DNA from: Hymenobacter psychrotolerans DSM 18569
Lineage (GTDB): Bacteria; Bacteroidota; Bacteroidia; Cytophagales; Hymenobacteraceae
DNA: 64,000 nucleotides
Assembly: GCF_900142395.1 (NCBI RefSeq)
Contig: NZ_FRAS01000014.1
Location: 62,001 to 126,000, forward strand
Direction of reading: 5' to 3'
In this document: one piece after another, positions 55,735 through 64,000 of the stretch
Position numbering within the stretch: the first letter of the stretch is position 1
How the letters are laid out: each line of letters opens with the position of its first letter
Program-made: the position numbers and the translations under genes
Notes under the pieces: model-generated
The model's database searches: none
The model's input: only the letters and a program-made list of their open reading frames with translations
What the model was told of the DNA's origin: nothing

Positions 55735-57228
55735 CTACCAGCTGCTGCCGGCCCCGCCACCACCCGACGAACCGCCCGACGACGAGCTGCCGGACGACGA
55801 AGTCGAGGACGAAGATGAGGACGAAGAGGAACTGCCGGAAGAAGTAGAAATCCGGGGAATGGTGTACCGTTCCTTTTCCTCGTGGTTGCAGAAATAGCAC
55901 CGAAACACATGGTAGCCCCAGCCCCCCGACGAAGTGGTAGCCCGTTCTACTACCTGGTCGGCGCGGGGCTGCAGGGTCTGGTGCCGGCACTTCGTGCAGG
56001 TGCGCACATCGGTGCCGAGTTCCGGATAGGCCAGCGTCAGGGTGTGCTGGCACTGGGGGCATTGCCACACGTCGTAGTCAATGGACTTGACGTGTTCTTC
56101 GGCGGCCTGGCTGAGCGCCAGGTGGTCGTCATCAGTCTGCTCAGCCAAGCGGCGCATAGCGGTGGCGCAGTGGGGGCAGGCGTAGGGCGCTTCGCGGAGC
56201 TGCCGCACGTGCTGCCGGTAGTGGCGCCAGTAAAACCACAGCGGCAGCGGCAGCAGGTAGGCCAGAAAGCCCAGGCCATAGTGCGCCTCGTGCAGCAGCA
56301 GGTAGCGCTGGTGGCGGCTATCGGCGCCCTCTGGCAGCGCCTGCGCCCGGCGCCGCACCAGCACCAGAAAGCCGCCCACATACAGCAGCAACAGCACATA
56401 TAGCCCGCCCAGCACCGCCAGAATATCGAGCAGCCGAGCCGTCAGAAACGCATGAAAGCCCAGGCCCAGCGTCAGCAGCATCAGCAGCATGGAGAGGGCG
56501 CCGTAGCCGGGGCTGGTGGCGTGCAGGCAGTACCAGAGGTAGGCGTAGACCAGCAGAGAGGCCACGCTGCTGAACCCCACTATCAGCAGGACACCATCAC
56601 CGGGGCCCCGGCTGGGAACTTCCTCGGCACTGTACTGCGGCGGCTCAGGCTGTATTTCCGGGGCGAGGCCGTAGCTAAGGGCAGTGCGGGTAGTGTCCTC
56701 CATGGTGCCAAGGGTGAGCTGCCGGATGGTAGCGGCTACGCCCTGGCGCACGGCCTCGTCGGGCGAGCCGGCCTTCAGGGCGGGCACCATGTAGCGCTGC
56801 TGAATACGAAAGCACAGCACGTCGGGCAGGTCGGCTTCCAGGCCGTAGCCGGTTTCAAACTCAATGCGCCGCTGGTCCATTACCAGCAGCATCAGCAGAC
56901 CATTATCTGAGTCTTTGTCGCCGATTTTCCAGCGGTTGAACAGCTCATGGGCCGCGGTTTTCGGCGACTCGTCCCCGATGCTGGAAACCAGTACCACATC
57001 AATGTGGGCCCGGCCGCTCTGGTCCAGAGCCCGCAGGGTGGCATTCAGGTCGGCGACGGTACCGGGGGCCAGCACTTGGTTTGGGTCGCTGACGTAAGCT
57101 TCGCCCAGCGTTTTGGGGTCGGGTGTGGTGGTGAGGTAGGTGGGGGCCGTGGGCTCGGGCGTGGAGTTGCAGGAAGCCAGCAACAGCACCGGCAGCAGGC
57201 ACAGGCGCACGTAGCGAAGGAGCATCAT
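55735..57228 (-). CDS. TPM-domain membrane lipoprotein with zinc ribbon and Ser/Gly tail
   Basis: A 497-residue protein. Lipobox LLASC near 20; TPM domain about 40-190 (YVSDPNQVLAPGTVADLNAT, DVVLVSSIG, NGLLMLLVMDQRRIEFETGY). Four membrane helices lie at about 215-300, with one more hydrophobic stretch. CPHCAT, CPQCQ, CTKC and CYFC form likely zinc knuckles (about 345-440). The tail is almost pure Ser/Gly (SSSGGSSGGGGAGSSW), as in YgcG-like proteins. Related TPM proteins have phosphatase activity in plants, but the bacterial role is unclear. Confidence 0.85.
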   Translation of the reverse strand: MMLLRYVRLCLLPVLLLASCNSTPEPTAPTYLTTTPDPKTLGEAYVSDPNQVLAPGTVADLNATLRALDQSGRAHIDVVLVSSIGDESPKTAAHELFNRWKIGDKDSDNGLLMLLVMDQRRIEFETGYGLEADLPDVLCFRIQQRYMVPALKAGSPDEAVRQGVAATIRQLTLGTMEDTTRTALSYGLAPEIQPEPPQYSAEEVPSRGPGDGVLLIVGFSSVASLLVYAYLWYCLHATSPGYGALSMLLMLLTLGLGFHAFLTARLLDILAVLGGLYVLLLLYVGGFLVLVRRRAQALPEGADSRHQRYLLLHEAHYGLGFLAYLLPLPLWFYWRHYRQHVRQLREAPYACPHCATAMRRLAEQTDDDHLALSQAAEEHVKSIDYDVWQCPQCQHTLTLAYPELGTDVRTCTKCRHQTLQPRADQVVERATTSSGGWGYHVFRCYFCNHEEKERYTIPRISTSSGSSSSSSSSSSTSSSGSSSSGGSSGGGGAGSSW

Positions 57229-57292
57229 ACCAGAGAGGCTGCGGAGAGAAGCGCCCGGCCAAGGTACGGAGCCCGTAGCAACTCCCGATGAG

Positions 57293-57880
57293 CTACTCCG
57301 GCAGCGGCAGCAGCTCCGGTACTTCGCGCACCTCGCCGGGTTGCAGGTCGCCCAGCCAGATGTGCCCGATGCGCACCCGCACCAGCCGCAGCGTAGGGAA
57401 GCCGGCGGCGGCCGTCATTTTGCGCACCTGCCGGTTTTTGCCCTCCTTCACCGTGATGCTCACCCAGCTGGTAGGCCCGTGCCGGTCGTCGCGGATTTTG
57501 CGGGGCCGGGGAGGCAGGTCGGGCGGGGCGGGCAGGCGGAAGGCGGCGCAGGGCAGCGTCAGGTAGCGGCCTTCGGGCACACTGATTTCCACGCCCTGCT
57601 GCAGCAGCGCCACGGCTTCGTCGGTGATGAGGCCATCTACCTGCGCGTAGTATTCCTTCTCCACGTCTTTGCGGCGCACCCGCTCACTCACGCGCCCGTC
57701 GGTAGTGAGCAACAGCAGGCCCTCGCTGTGCTCATCGAGCCGGCCCACCGACATGGTGCCTTCCGGAAAATCGTGCAGCGCGCCCAGAAACTTCTTTTTG
57801 CGGGCCTCCCGCGCATCTTCGCTGATGAACTGGCTGAGGTAGCCGAAAGGCTTGAAAAGCAGAAAGTGACGGTGCGGCAT
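57293..57880 (-). CDS. rluE: 23S rRNA pseudouridine synthase, RluE type
   Basis: A 195-residue RsuA/RluB/E/F-family enzyme without an S4 domain. It starts MPHRHFLLFKPFGYLSQF. The catalytic Asp is D49 in GRLDEHSEGL, the family signature. NRQVRKMTAAAGFPTLRLVR is the conserved C-terminal helix-strand motif. RluE in E. coli modifies U2457 of 23S rRNA; target specificity here is inferred from family form. ATG 57880 gives the standard length. Confidence 0.88.
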   Translation of the reverse strand: MPHRHFLLFKPFGYLSQFISEDAREARKKKFLGALHDFPEGTMSVGRLDEHSEGLLLLTTDGRVSERVRRKDVEKEYYAQVDGLITDEAVALLQQGVEISVPEGRYLTLPCAAFRLPAPPDLPPRPRKIRDDRHGPTSWVSITVKEGKNRQVRKMTAAAGFPTLRLVRVRIGHIWLGDLQPGEVREVPELLPLPE

Positions 57881-58126
57881 TCGAAAGAAAAAGGAGTAGA
57901 GGCGCCGGGCAGCAGGCCCCGGCCGCCGCAAAGCTACGACAGCGCCTGCCGTATGCCTGGCCGTGCGGCCCCGCTGGCAACGATGCCGGCATCGTTTGCG
58001 CAAAGAAATATGCCGGCGCATGCGGCCCGGACCCGGCTCCGGGGTTAGTATCAGACTGCCGAAGGCTGCAACCAGTATTCGTGCCTTCAGCTACTGACCT
58101 GCTCTGCTACTCCCACACGCTACTCT

Positions 58127-59614
58127 ATGTACCAGAAATTCCGCCTCCCCCAACTACTTCGTATTGTTTCAATTGGCAGCTGTGGTGCGCTGGCGCTACT
58201 AGCCACGGCGGCCATACCGGCAGCGGCGCAGCAGCCGGCGTTTCCGGGGGCCGAGGGGGCCGGGCGTTTCACGAGTGGCGGGCGCGGTACGGTGGCAGTG
58301 CCGACTACGGTGTTTGAAGTAACCAACCTCAACGACGACAACCAGCCCGGCAGCCTGCGCTATGCCCTCACCAAGGCCGCGCCCGCCCGCACGGTGGTGT
58401 TTCGGGTGTCGGGCACTATTCATCTGCTTTCGCCGCTCACCATCAGCAAGGCCAACACCACCATTGCGGGCCAAACCGCACCCGGCGACGGTATCTGCCT
58501 GGCCGACTACCCGGTGAGCGTGAAGGCCAACAACGTGATTATCCGGTTTGTGCGCTTCCGGATGGGCGACAAAAACCAGAACAAAGGCCAGGTAGACGGG
58601 GGCGGCGGCGACGACGCTTTCGGGGGCGTGCGCAACAGCCGCCTGATAGTGGACCACTGCACTATGAGCTGGAGCACCGACGAGGTGATGTCGGTGTACG
58701 AAGGCGACAGCACGACGCTGCAGTGGAACCTGCTGAGCGAGCCGCTCAACTACTCCTACCACTTCGAAACCGGCGACACCGACTTTGAGCGGCACGGCTA
58801 CGGCGGTATCTGGGGCGGGCAGCACGCCACCATGCACCACAACCTGTTTGCACACTGCAACAGCCGCACGCCCCGCTTCAACGGCAGCCGCTACACCCAC
58901 CCGGCCGGCTTCGAAAACGTGGATTTCCGCAACAACGTCATCTACAACTGGGGCGAAAACAACGTGTACGCCGGCGAGGGCGGCAACTACAACCTCGTGG
59001 GCAACTACTACAAGCACGGCCCCAGCACCAAGGAAAGCGTGAAAGCGCGCGTCGTGAACCCATATAAGCTCGACAAAGGCAAGAATCCGCTGCCTTATGG
59101 CAAGTTCTACCTCAGTGGCAACTACGTAGACGCCAGCGCCGACATAACTCGCCACAACTGGCGCGGCGTAACAATGCAGGGCGGCACCGCCGCCGATACC
59201 GTGCTGTCGAAGGTAGACCAGCCTTTTGAGTTGGGCCCAGTGACTACCCAGACCGCCCCGAATGCCTATGCTGCCGTGCTCCAGAGCGTAGGTGCCAGCC
59301 TGCCCCGCCGCGACACGCTCGACCAGCGCATTATCCGGGACGTAACCCAGCGCCGGGGCCGCCTGATTGATGTGCAGGGCAGCTACCCGCACGGCACGCC
59401 CTACAGCGTGTCGCAGAAAGCCTGGCCGGAGCTGAAATCTGCGCCCGCGCCCCTAGATACCGACCACGACGGTATGCCCGATGCCTGGGAAAAGCGCCAC
59501 GGCCTCAACCCCAACGACCCCGCCGACCGCGCCAAAACCAGCCCCGACGGCTATACCATGCTGGAAGTGTATCTGAACAGCCTGGTGGTGCTGCCTGCGG
59601 CCAAGGGCAAGTAG
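58127..59614 (+). CDS. Pectate-lyase-like exported beta-helix protein
   Basis: A 495-residue exported protein with a long signal region ending PAAAQQ. The right-handed beta-helix of PL1-type pectate lyases has PGAEGAGRFTSGGRG, VTNLNDDNQPGSLRYAL, VVFRVSGTIHL, NNVIIRFVRFRMGDKN and IVDHCTMSWSTDE. The last 80 residues hold DTDHDGMPDAWEKRHGLNPN, a calcium-binding type-3-repeat-like motif. Catalytic arginine and calcium aspartates of true pectate lyases are plausible in NSRTPRFNG, but the substrate is not certain. No T9SS tail is seen. Confidence 0.88.
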   Translation: MYQKFRLPQLLRIVSIGSCGALALLATAAIPAAAQQPAFPGAEGAGRFTSGGRGTVAVPTTVFEVTNLNDDNQPGSLRYALTKAAPARTVVFRVSGTIHLLSPLTISKANTTIAGQTAPGDGICLADYPVSVKANNVIIRFVRFRMGDKNQNKGQVDGGGGDDAFGGVRNSRLIVDHCTMSWSTDEVMSVYEGDSTTLQWNLLSEPLNYSYHFETGDTDFERHGYGGIWGGQHATMHHNLFAHCNSRTPRFNGSRYTHPAGFENVDFRNNVIYNWGENNVYAGEGGNYNLVGNYYKHGPSTKESVKARVVNPYKLDKGKNPLPYGKFYLSGNYVDASADITRHNWRGVTMQGGTAADTVLSKVDQPFELGPVTTQTAPNAYAAVLQSVGASLPRRDTLDQRIIRDVTQRRGRLIDVQGSYPHGTPYSVSQKAWPELKSAPAPLDTDHDGMPDAWEKRHGLNPNDPADRAKTSPDGYTMLEVYLNSLVVLPAAKGK

Positions 59615-59640
59615 TAGGCGGTGCCGGAACGGCCGGAAAT

Positions 59641-59677
59641 AGTAGCGGCAGCAGTTTCGTGGAACTGCCGCCGCTGC
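59641..59677. other. Imperfect hairpin after the pectate-lyase gene
   Basis: AGTAGCGGCAGCAGTT pairs imperfectly with GAACTGCCGCCGCTGCT. No T-run, so a terminator role is only suggested. Confidence 0.4.
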
Positions 59678-59699
59678 TGATGAAGCTACTGCGAAAGGG

Positions 59700-60365
59700 C
59701 TAGCGCAAGCGGGCTTTGCCTTTGTTGCGCACGTCGCTGGCTCCGGAGCTACGCGCCGACAGCTCCTCATCCACGAAAACGTAGGCATCAGAAGCACCGG
59801 AAGCCTGCACGTCGGCTTTGCGGCTTTGCAGGTTGGAGGCCTGGTAGTCGCTGCTGCCGCTGATTTGGACCTGCTGGCGCTCCACGTGGCCCGAAAGGCG
59901 CACATCGGAGGCGCCTGAAGCCTGCACGGTCAGGTTCTGGGCATCGAGGCGCAGTGTCACGTCGCTGGCGCCGCTGGCCCGGATGCTGAAATCATCAGCC
60001 TTGAAGGTAGATTCGCTCTTGACGTCGGAGGCGCCGCTGGTTTCCACTCCGGTCAGGCGGGGGCAGGTCACGTACACCGTCACTTTTTTGTTGCTGAAGA
60101 ACTGCATGGGCGCGTCTTTGTCGCGGTAAATCGTGAGTGTGCCGTTCTGCACTTCAGTCCGGATGTACTTCTCCACGTCGCTGTCGGCCTCCACTTTTAC
60201 TTGCGTTTCCGGCCCTTTGGTGAGTACCACGTTGCAGGCTCCACTGGTTCTGAGCTTCTGAAACGCCGCTACCTGGCGGACCTGCTGCGCCTGAGCGGCT
60301 GCCACCGAAACAACACTGAGTACGGCCGCAGCGGCCAACGACTTGAGGAGGGGAAAAGTACGCAT
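59700..60365 (-). CDS. GIN-domain (DUF2807) exported protein
   Basis: A 221-residue protein with signal peptide MRTFPLLKSLAAAAVLSVVS...AQAQ. It has a beta-solenoid GIN domain: FQKLRTSGACNVVLTKGPET, then VTVYVTCPRLTGVETSGASD and four more SGASDV- or SGSSD-type turns at intervals of about 20 residues. The regular SGASD corner defines the ladder. DUF2807 proteins are common in Bacteroidota and of unknown function; they are probably periplasmic or surface-associated. Confidence 0.88.
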   Translation of the reverse strand: MRTFPLLKSLAAAAVLSVVSVAAAQAQQVRQVAAFQKLRTSGACNVVLTKGPETQVKVEADSDVEKYIRTEVQNGTLTIYRDKDAPMQFFSNKKVTVYVTCPRLTGVETSGASDVKSESTFKADDFSIRASGASDVTLRLDAQNLTVQASGASDVRLSGHVERQQVQISGSSDYQASNLQSRKADVQASGASDAYVFVDEELSARSSGASDVRNKGKARLR

Positions 60366-60396
60366 GGCAAAGGGCTGAAAGAGTGGAACAACTGGC

Positions 60397-61626
60397 TTAC
60401 TCTTCTACAGATGTAGCCGCCGCTGCCACCGTTGCCCGGGCCGCCGGATTTTTCTCCAGTGCCGGTTCCTGTGGTACGTCTTCCAGCAGCCGTACCAGCG
60501 CCATTACCAGCGTGCCCAGTAGCGCCACCAGCCCAAACGACCACCGCAGGCTGGCCGCCTCCGCCACAAAGCCCACTACTGGCGGCACCACCAAAAACCC
60601 GAAATAGCCGACCGTAGAAACCGCCGCAATAGCCGGGCCCGAGCTGAGCGCCGCCGTGCGGCCCGCCATACTGAACACCATCGGCACTACGCACGACACG
60701 CCCAGCCCCACCAGCACGAAGCCCAGCCCGGCCGCCACCGGCGTGGGCACCAGCGCCGCCAGCCCCAGGCCCAGCGTCATCAGCAGGCCGCTGTAGTGCA
60801 GCATTGGCTTCACCCCGAAGCGGCTCACGAGCCGGTCGCCGAAGAAGCGCCCGGCCGTCATGGCCACCATATACACCGCAAACCCAATGGCAGCCGACTC
60901 CTGCGGCACCTGCACGGCTTTCTGAAAATAAATACCGCTCCAGTCGTACATCGTGCCCTCGCAGGCCATGCAGGCAAACGCAATGGCGCCGAATTTCAGC
61001 AGGGCTTTGTCGGGCCAGACGAAGCCGGTCCGTTTGGGCTCGGTCGGGGCTGGCTCGATGGGCAGGCTGTGCGGAAAAAAGTAAACGGCCACCGCTGATA
61101 AAGCCACCGCAACGGCCACAAAATGGTAGTCGGGCATAATGCCCAGGCGCACCAGCAAGGCGCCCACGGCCGCCGCCGCAAAACCTGCCACGCTCCAGAT
61201 ACCGTGAAAACTGGCAATAATGGAGCGCGAATACAGCTTCTGCACCGCCACCGACTGTGCGTTCATGGAGATATTGAGCAGGTTGCGCGAGGCGCCGAAG
61301 CAGAACAATAGCGCCACCAGCTGCCAGGTGTGCCGCGTGAAGCCGAGCAGGGCCAGCGCCACGTTGTAGAGCACGGCACCCACCAGCATAATCTGCCGGC
61401 TGCTGAAGCGCCGCAGCAACAGCCCCGTCACGGGTAGGGCCAGCAGCAGGCCACTGGGCAGCGCAAACAGCACCGCGCCCAGCTGCGCTTCATCCAGCCC
61501 CAGTGTATGTTGTATGGTCGGAATCCGGGAGGCCCAGGTTGAAAATCCGAACCCTGATACAAAGAAAAACAGAGCAATTGCCACACGTGCCTGCCGCGGC
61601 GTGGTCTGTCCCGAAACATCCTGCAT
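60397..61626 (-). CDS. MFS transporter
   Basis: A 409-residue, 12-helix major facilitator. It starts MQDVSGQTTPRQARVAIALF; helix 1 to 2 has FSTWASRIPTIQHTLGLDE, and the helix 2-3 loop carries RRFSSRQ, matching the MFS loop motif. SFHGIWSVAGFAAAAVGALL and VYMVAMTAGRFFGDRLVSRF are conserved. Such ASRIPTIQ-type proteins are often annotated as putative drug or metabolite efflux. Substrate unknown. ATG 61626 chosen over a TTG six bases upstream. Confidence 0.9.
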   Translation of the reverse strand: MQDVSGQTTPRQARVAIALFFFVSGFGFSTWASRIPTIQHTLGLDEAQLGAVLFALPSGLLLALPVTGLLLRRFSSRQIMLVGAVLYNVALALLGFTRHTWQLVALLFCFGASRNLLNISMNAQSVAVQKLYSRSIIASFHGIWSVAGFAAAAVGALLVRLGIMPDYHFVAVAVALSAVAVYFFPHSLPIEPAPTEPKRTGFVWPDKALLKFGAIAFACMACEGTMYDWSGIYFQKAVQVPQESAAIGFAVYMVAMTAGRFFGDRLVSRFGVKPMLHYSGLLMTLGLGLAALVPTPVAAGLGFVLVGLGVSCVVPMVFSMAGRTAALSSGPAIAAVSTVGYFGFLVVPPVVGFVAEAASLRWSFGLVALLGTLVMALVRLLEDVPQEPALEKNPAARATVAAAATSVEE

Positions 61627-61916
61627 ACTCAACTTCCTTTCTGCTCAGATACAAAGCTAACCCGGCCATCTGGAAGCACGTGCGCAACATAATCGGGTTT
61701 GCTGTAATTGCTTATTGGAGAGGGTGGTAATGGATTTATCGGCAGGCTGGGTGGCCTTGTGCTCTGTTGATGTGACGTGCCGGGTACAGCGCCCCGGCCG
61801 GCAGCTTGCCTCAGGCCGCTGCCGCAACCTGCCCGCAACCTGCCCGCAACCTGGGCCGTATCAGCCCACCGTATAGCCTGCTGGCTATATGCAGATTTCC
61901 ATCGATTCTCTTTCCT

Positions 61917-62567
61917 ATGAATAAGACCCTGCTCCTTGCTTCGGCTGCCGTTACGCTGCTGGCCGCTTCCTGCACCCAGGATAAGCCGGCCGCTGTTGAC
62001 GCTGCCACCACTCCCGCCGCCGATACTGCCGTAGTAGTTTCTGATGCGCCCCTGAACGATACCGCCGCTTACCGCACCGATGCTGACCGCCTCGCCGCCC
62101 GCATTGCCGAAGACCTCAAGCTGACGGACACGGTAGTCGTGACGCGCATCGAGAAAACCTACTACACCCGGGGCCGCCGCCTCAACGAAATCGAGACGCG
62201 CTACGCCACCGATACCACCGGCCGCTACGCTGCCCTGCGCCAGGTAAACGACGACACGGACCGCGAGGTGAAAACCATCGTGACGGACCCAAACCAGTAC
62301 AACACGTATTCGTCTAACCGCGACACGTACTACAGCGGCACGCCTTACACCGCCGCAACAGTGCGCGAAACCGCTCCGGCCGCCCGCCGCAGCAGTGGCC
62401 CGGCCATCGTGAAGTACGACAAGAAAGCCAATGGCGAAACGAAAATCGTGTACTCCAACGGCAAAACGGTGAAAGTAGACAAAGACGGCGACCGGAAAAC
62501 CGAGTATCCTAACGGCACCAAAGTGAAGCGCGACGCCGATGACGGCAACGTGAAAGTGAAAGACTAG
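61917..62567 (+). CDS. Lipoprotein with C-terminal YxNGxxxK repeats
   Basis: A 216-residue lipoprotein (MNKTLLLASAAVTLLAASCT). The middle is Thr/Asp-rich (TDTVVVTRIEKTYYTRGRRL). The final 50 residues repeat a short motif, ETKIVYSNGKTVKVDK, RKTEYPNGTKVKRD and NVKVKD, resembling MORN-like or toxin-antitoxin-type NG repeats. No enzymatic domain. Function unknown. It lies divergent to the MFS gene. Confidence 0.68.
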   Translation: MNKTLLLASAAVTLLAASCTQDKPAAVDAATTPAADTAVVVSDAPLNDTAAYRTDADRLAARIAEDLKLTDTVVVTRIEKTYYTRGRRLNEIETRYATDTTGRYAALRQVNDDTDREVKTIVTDPNQYNTYSSNRDTYYSGTPYTAATVRETAPAARRSSGPAIVKYDKKANGETKIVYSNGKTVKVDKDGDRKTEYPNGTKVKRDADDGNVKVKD

Positions 62568-62586
62568 TATTTGCGCTACCACAGAC

Positions 62587-62623
62587 CAAAAAGCCCCCAT
62601 GTCCTTCGGCGTGGGGGCTTTTG
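62587..62623. terminator. Bidirectional terminator
   Basis: CAAAAAGCCCCCA pairs with TGGGGGCTTTTG around a short loop containing GTCCTTCGGC; between convergent genes. Confidence 0.85.
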
Positions 62624-62637
62624 TGCACTAAAGTTAC

Positions 62638-63759
62638 TCACTTATTAACGCCGTAGCCGCGCAGTTCAGCATCGATACGCTGGTTCCAGCGCTGCTGGGC
62701 GGCGGCATCGGTGCCGTGGTGGGTTTCGTTGTCGTACTGCTCCTGCAGACGGTTCATTTCGGTGAAGGACTTGAGGTACTGCAGCTGCAGAATGCTGTTG
62801 TAGTCTTCCACGGTCAGGCTGTCGGGAGTGGCTTTGCGCCGAAACCGCTCGGCCACCAGCTTCACAATATCGAAGTGGCGCTGCTCGTGGTTGAGGTGAT
62901 ACGCAGTCTGCTGGCCGGCGCCCACCCACGAGGAGCTCCGAACCACAAACACCTGCAGGGTCAGGTCCAGCTCTACCACGCCGTTCTTCACGCGGGGCTG
63001 CCCGCCGTAAGCAAAGCTCGGAAACACCGCCGCCGCAAAGTTGCCCGGTCTTGGCTTACCCGTGAAATCAGCCCAGCGCAACGGCCGCTCGGGGTCGTAG
63101 AAAAGCGTATCGGGCTCGGTGCGGCGCAGGTCGTTGCGGAAAGAAGGCCGCACACCGGTAGCCAGGCGCACATCATGGGCCGCCGCACCATTCATCCAGG
63201 TATTCAGGTAGCGCAGCGCATCGGTCAGGGAGCGGCGCAGAGTGGGTTCCACCAGCCCCGGGTCGGTGAGCGGGCGGCCGTAGCGGGCGCCGCCGCGGTA
63301 CTCGGTCAGTAGCACCGTCGGGCCGTCGGGCCGTGCCCATTCGAAGGCCAGATGCAGGCTGACGCGCCCTTCCACCTGCCCGCCCGGCGCCGCCGTCTCC
63401 GTTACGCGGCACTCTTTTACGCTGATAGTAACCGGCCGCAGCGCGGCGTTGCGGGGCAGGCTGTTCCGGAAAAACTGCCGCAAGGCTGCCGTGCCGCCAC
63501 CCTGCAGGTCTACGGCAACCGGGGCCGCCGCTGGTGTGCCGGGCCGGGCGGGAGCGGGCAGCAGCCACGCTACCGCCGTGCGGTCGGGCCGCTCGTCGCG
63601 GATATCGGCCAGGGTGAACGTAGTGGGGCGCAGCTCCAGTGCGGTGGGCTGCAATATTAAGGGCTTCGGCTGGCTGGCCGGGCCAGCGCCCAGTGCCACC
63701 AGCAGCAGCAAAAGCCAGCCGGTTGTCCTCCGCCAGCGGCTCGGGCAGATATCAGGCAT
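62638..63759 (-). CDS. DUF922-family exported protein with HExxH motif
   Basis: A 373-residue exported protein; the signal region is WLLLLLVALGAGPAS. The N-terminal half is Pro/Arg-rich with an all-beta look (LELRPTTFTLADIRDERPDR, EGRVSLHLAFEWARPDG). The C-terminal DUF922 domain has PLRWADFTGKPRPGNF, VFVVRSSSWV and AYHLNHEQRHFDIVKLVAER (HEQRH motif). The long C-terminal helix ends RIDAELRGYGVNK. The fold predicts a zinc peptidase, but activity has not been shown. It shares domain order with the gene at 54008-54862. Confidence 0.82.
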   Translation of the reverse strand: MPDICPSRWRRTTGWLLLLLVALGAGPASQPKPLILQPTALELRPTTFTLADIRDERPDRTAVAWLLPAPARPGTPAAAPVAVDLQGGGTAALRQFFRNSLPRNAALRPVTISVKECRVTETAAPGGQVEGRVSLHLAFEWARPDGPTVLLTEYRGGARYGRPLTDPGLVEPTLRRSLTDALRYLNTWMNGAAAHDVRLATGVRPSFRNDLRRTEPDTLFYDPERPLRWADFTGKPRPGNFAAAVFPSFAYGGQPRVKNGVVELDLTLQVFVVRSSSWVGAGQQTAYHLNHEQRHFDIVKLVAERFRRKATPDSLTVEDYNSILQLQYLKSFTEMNRLQEQYDNETHHGTDAAAQQRWNQRIDAELRGYGVNK

Positions 63760-63841
63760 ACACTACAGGAATAACAGCAACCATCAGTTGCCATACACCC
63801 GGCCACGGCCGGGCGTTCCGCTTCCCCGCAAAACCTGTCGT

Positions 63842-64000
63842 CTACGCTGCTGCGCGCTGCCGGCGGTATTCGGTGGGGCTGTAGCCGGTGTAGCGCCGGA
63901 ACGTCTTGTTGAAGTGCGACAGGTTGTTGAAGCCGCTGGCGTAGCACACTTCCGTCACCGACAGGTCATCGTCGAGCAGGCGGCGGCAGGCTTGGCCCAC
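63842..64000 (-). CDS. AraC-family regulator, C-terminal end
   Basis: Only the last 52 codons are in the window. VTEVCYASGFNNLSHFNKTF followed by RRYTGYSPTEYRRQR is the second helix-turn-helix of AraC/XylS proteins. The rest of the gene lies past the window edge, so its effector domain is unknown. It reads away from the edge, tail to tail spacing from the DUF922 gene being about 80 bases. Confidence 0.85.
   Translation of the reverse strand: MGQACRRLLDDDLSVTEVCYASGFNNLSHFNKTFRRYTGYSPTEYRRQRAAA

Overview
The window is about 64 kb of GC-rich DNA from a member of the Bacteroidota, most likely Hymenobacter or a close relative (order Cytophagales). The evidence is a fused alpha-beta 2-oxoacid dehydrogenase E1, a type IX secretion C-terminal sorting domain, a bacillithiol-type YtxJ protein, many small lipoproteins, promoters with TAnnTTTG -7 boxes, and several DUF families common in this phylum. 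The genus is an inference from gene content; there is no rRNA in the window.

Layout. Positions 1-3.2 kb hold the end of a DoxX-like/thioredoxin-fold gene, an oligopeptide-type ABC permease, shikimate kinase and a membrane fatty-acid hydroxylase. Positions 3.4-6.7 kb hold a type IX secreted protein gene broken twice: by a one-base frameshift and by a 772-bp IS1-family element with an 8-bp target duplication. Positions 6.7-12.4 kb carry stress and redox functions (tandem Usp protein, FUSC transporter, glutathione peroxidase, Rieske-fold lipoprotein), a dead TlpA-like gene, tRNA-Asn and pheS. Positions 12.7-14.8 kb hold four consecutive small exported proteins; three share an apparently undescribed module, APG-x9-[ST]TDYxGRPL. 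Positions 14.8-19.6 kb hold an M16 peptidase, a GT39-type glycosyltransferase, an unknown helical protein, a 21-bp minisatellite and an outer-membrane barrel.

Positions 19.7-50.4 kb are dominated by lipoate-dependent central metabolism: fused E1 of a pyruvate or branched-chain 2-oxoacid dehydrogenase, lipoyl synthase LipA, glycine decarboxylase GcvP, 2-oxoglutarate dehydrogenase SucA and SucB, and dihydrolipoyl dehydrogenase. LipA makes the cofactor carried by SucB, SucA and the fused E1 feed acyl groups to lipoyl domains, and Lpd reoxidises them. Between them lie OsmC, YtxJ, DUF4136, DUF1206, CsbD, DprA-like, 3D-domain, MRJP/Yellow-type, truncated haemoglobin, EamA and M1 peptidase genes, and two adjacent wrecked genes at 45.4-46.8 kb (a Crp/Fnr regulator and a beta-propeller sensor).

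Positions 50.4-52.5 kb look like accessory DNA: an AT-rich thioredoxin-fold lipoprotein without catalytic cysteines, a 145-bp inverted-repeat element, a 41-bp tandem repeat and an orphan protein. Positions 52.5-64 kb carry an exported HIU hydrolase, a Sufu-family protein, two DUF922-like HExxH proteins, a cold-shock protein, a TPM-domain protein, an RluE-type pseudouridine synthase, a pectate lyase, a GIN-domain protein, an MFS transporter and the end of an AraC regulator.

A notable background feature is the density of palindromic DNA: at least five kinds of intergenic inverted repeat, one of them apparently captured in frame inside the E1 gene, and many terminators with very long perfect arms.
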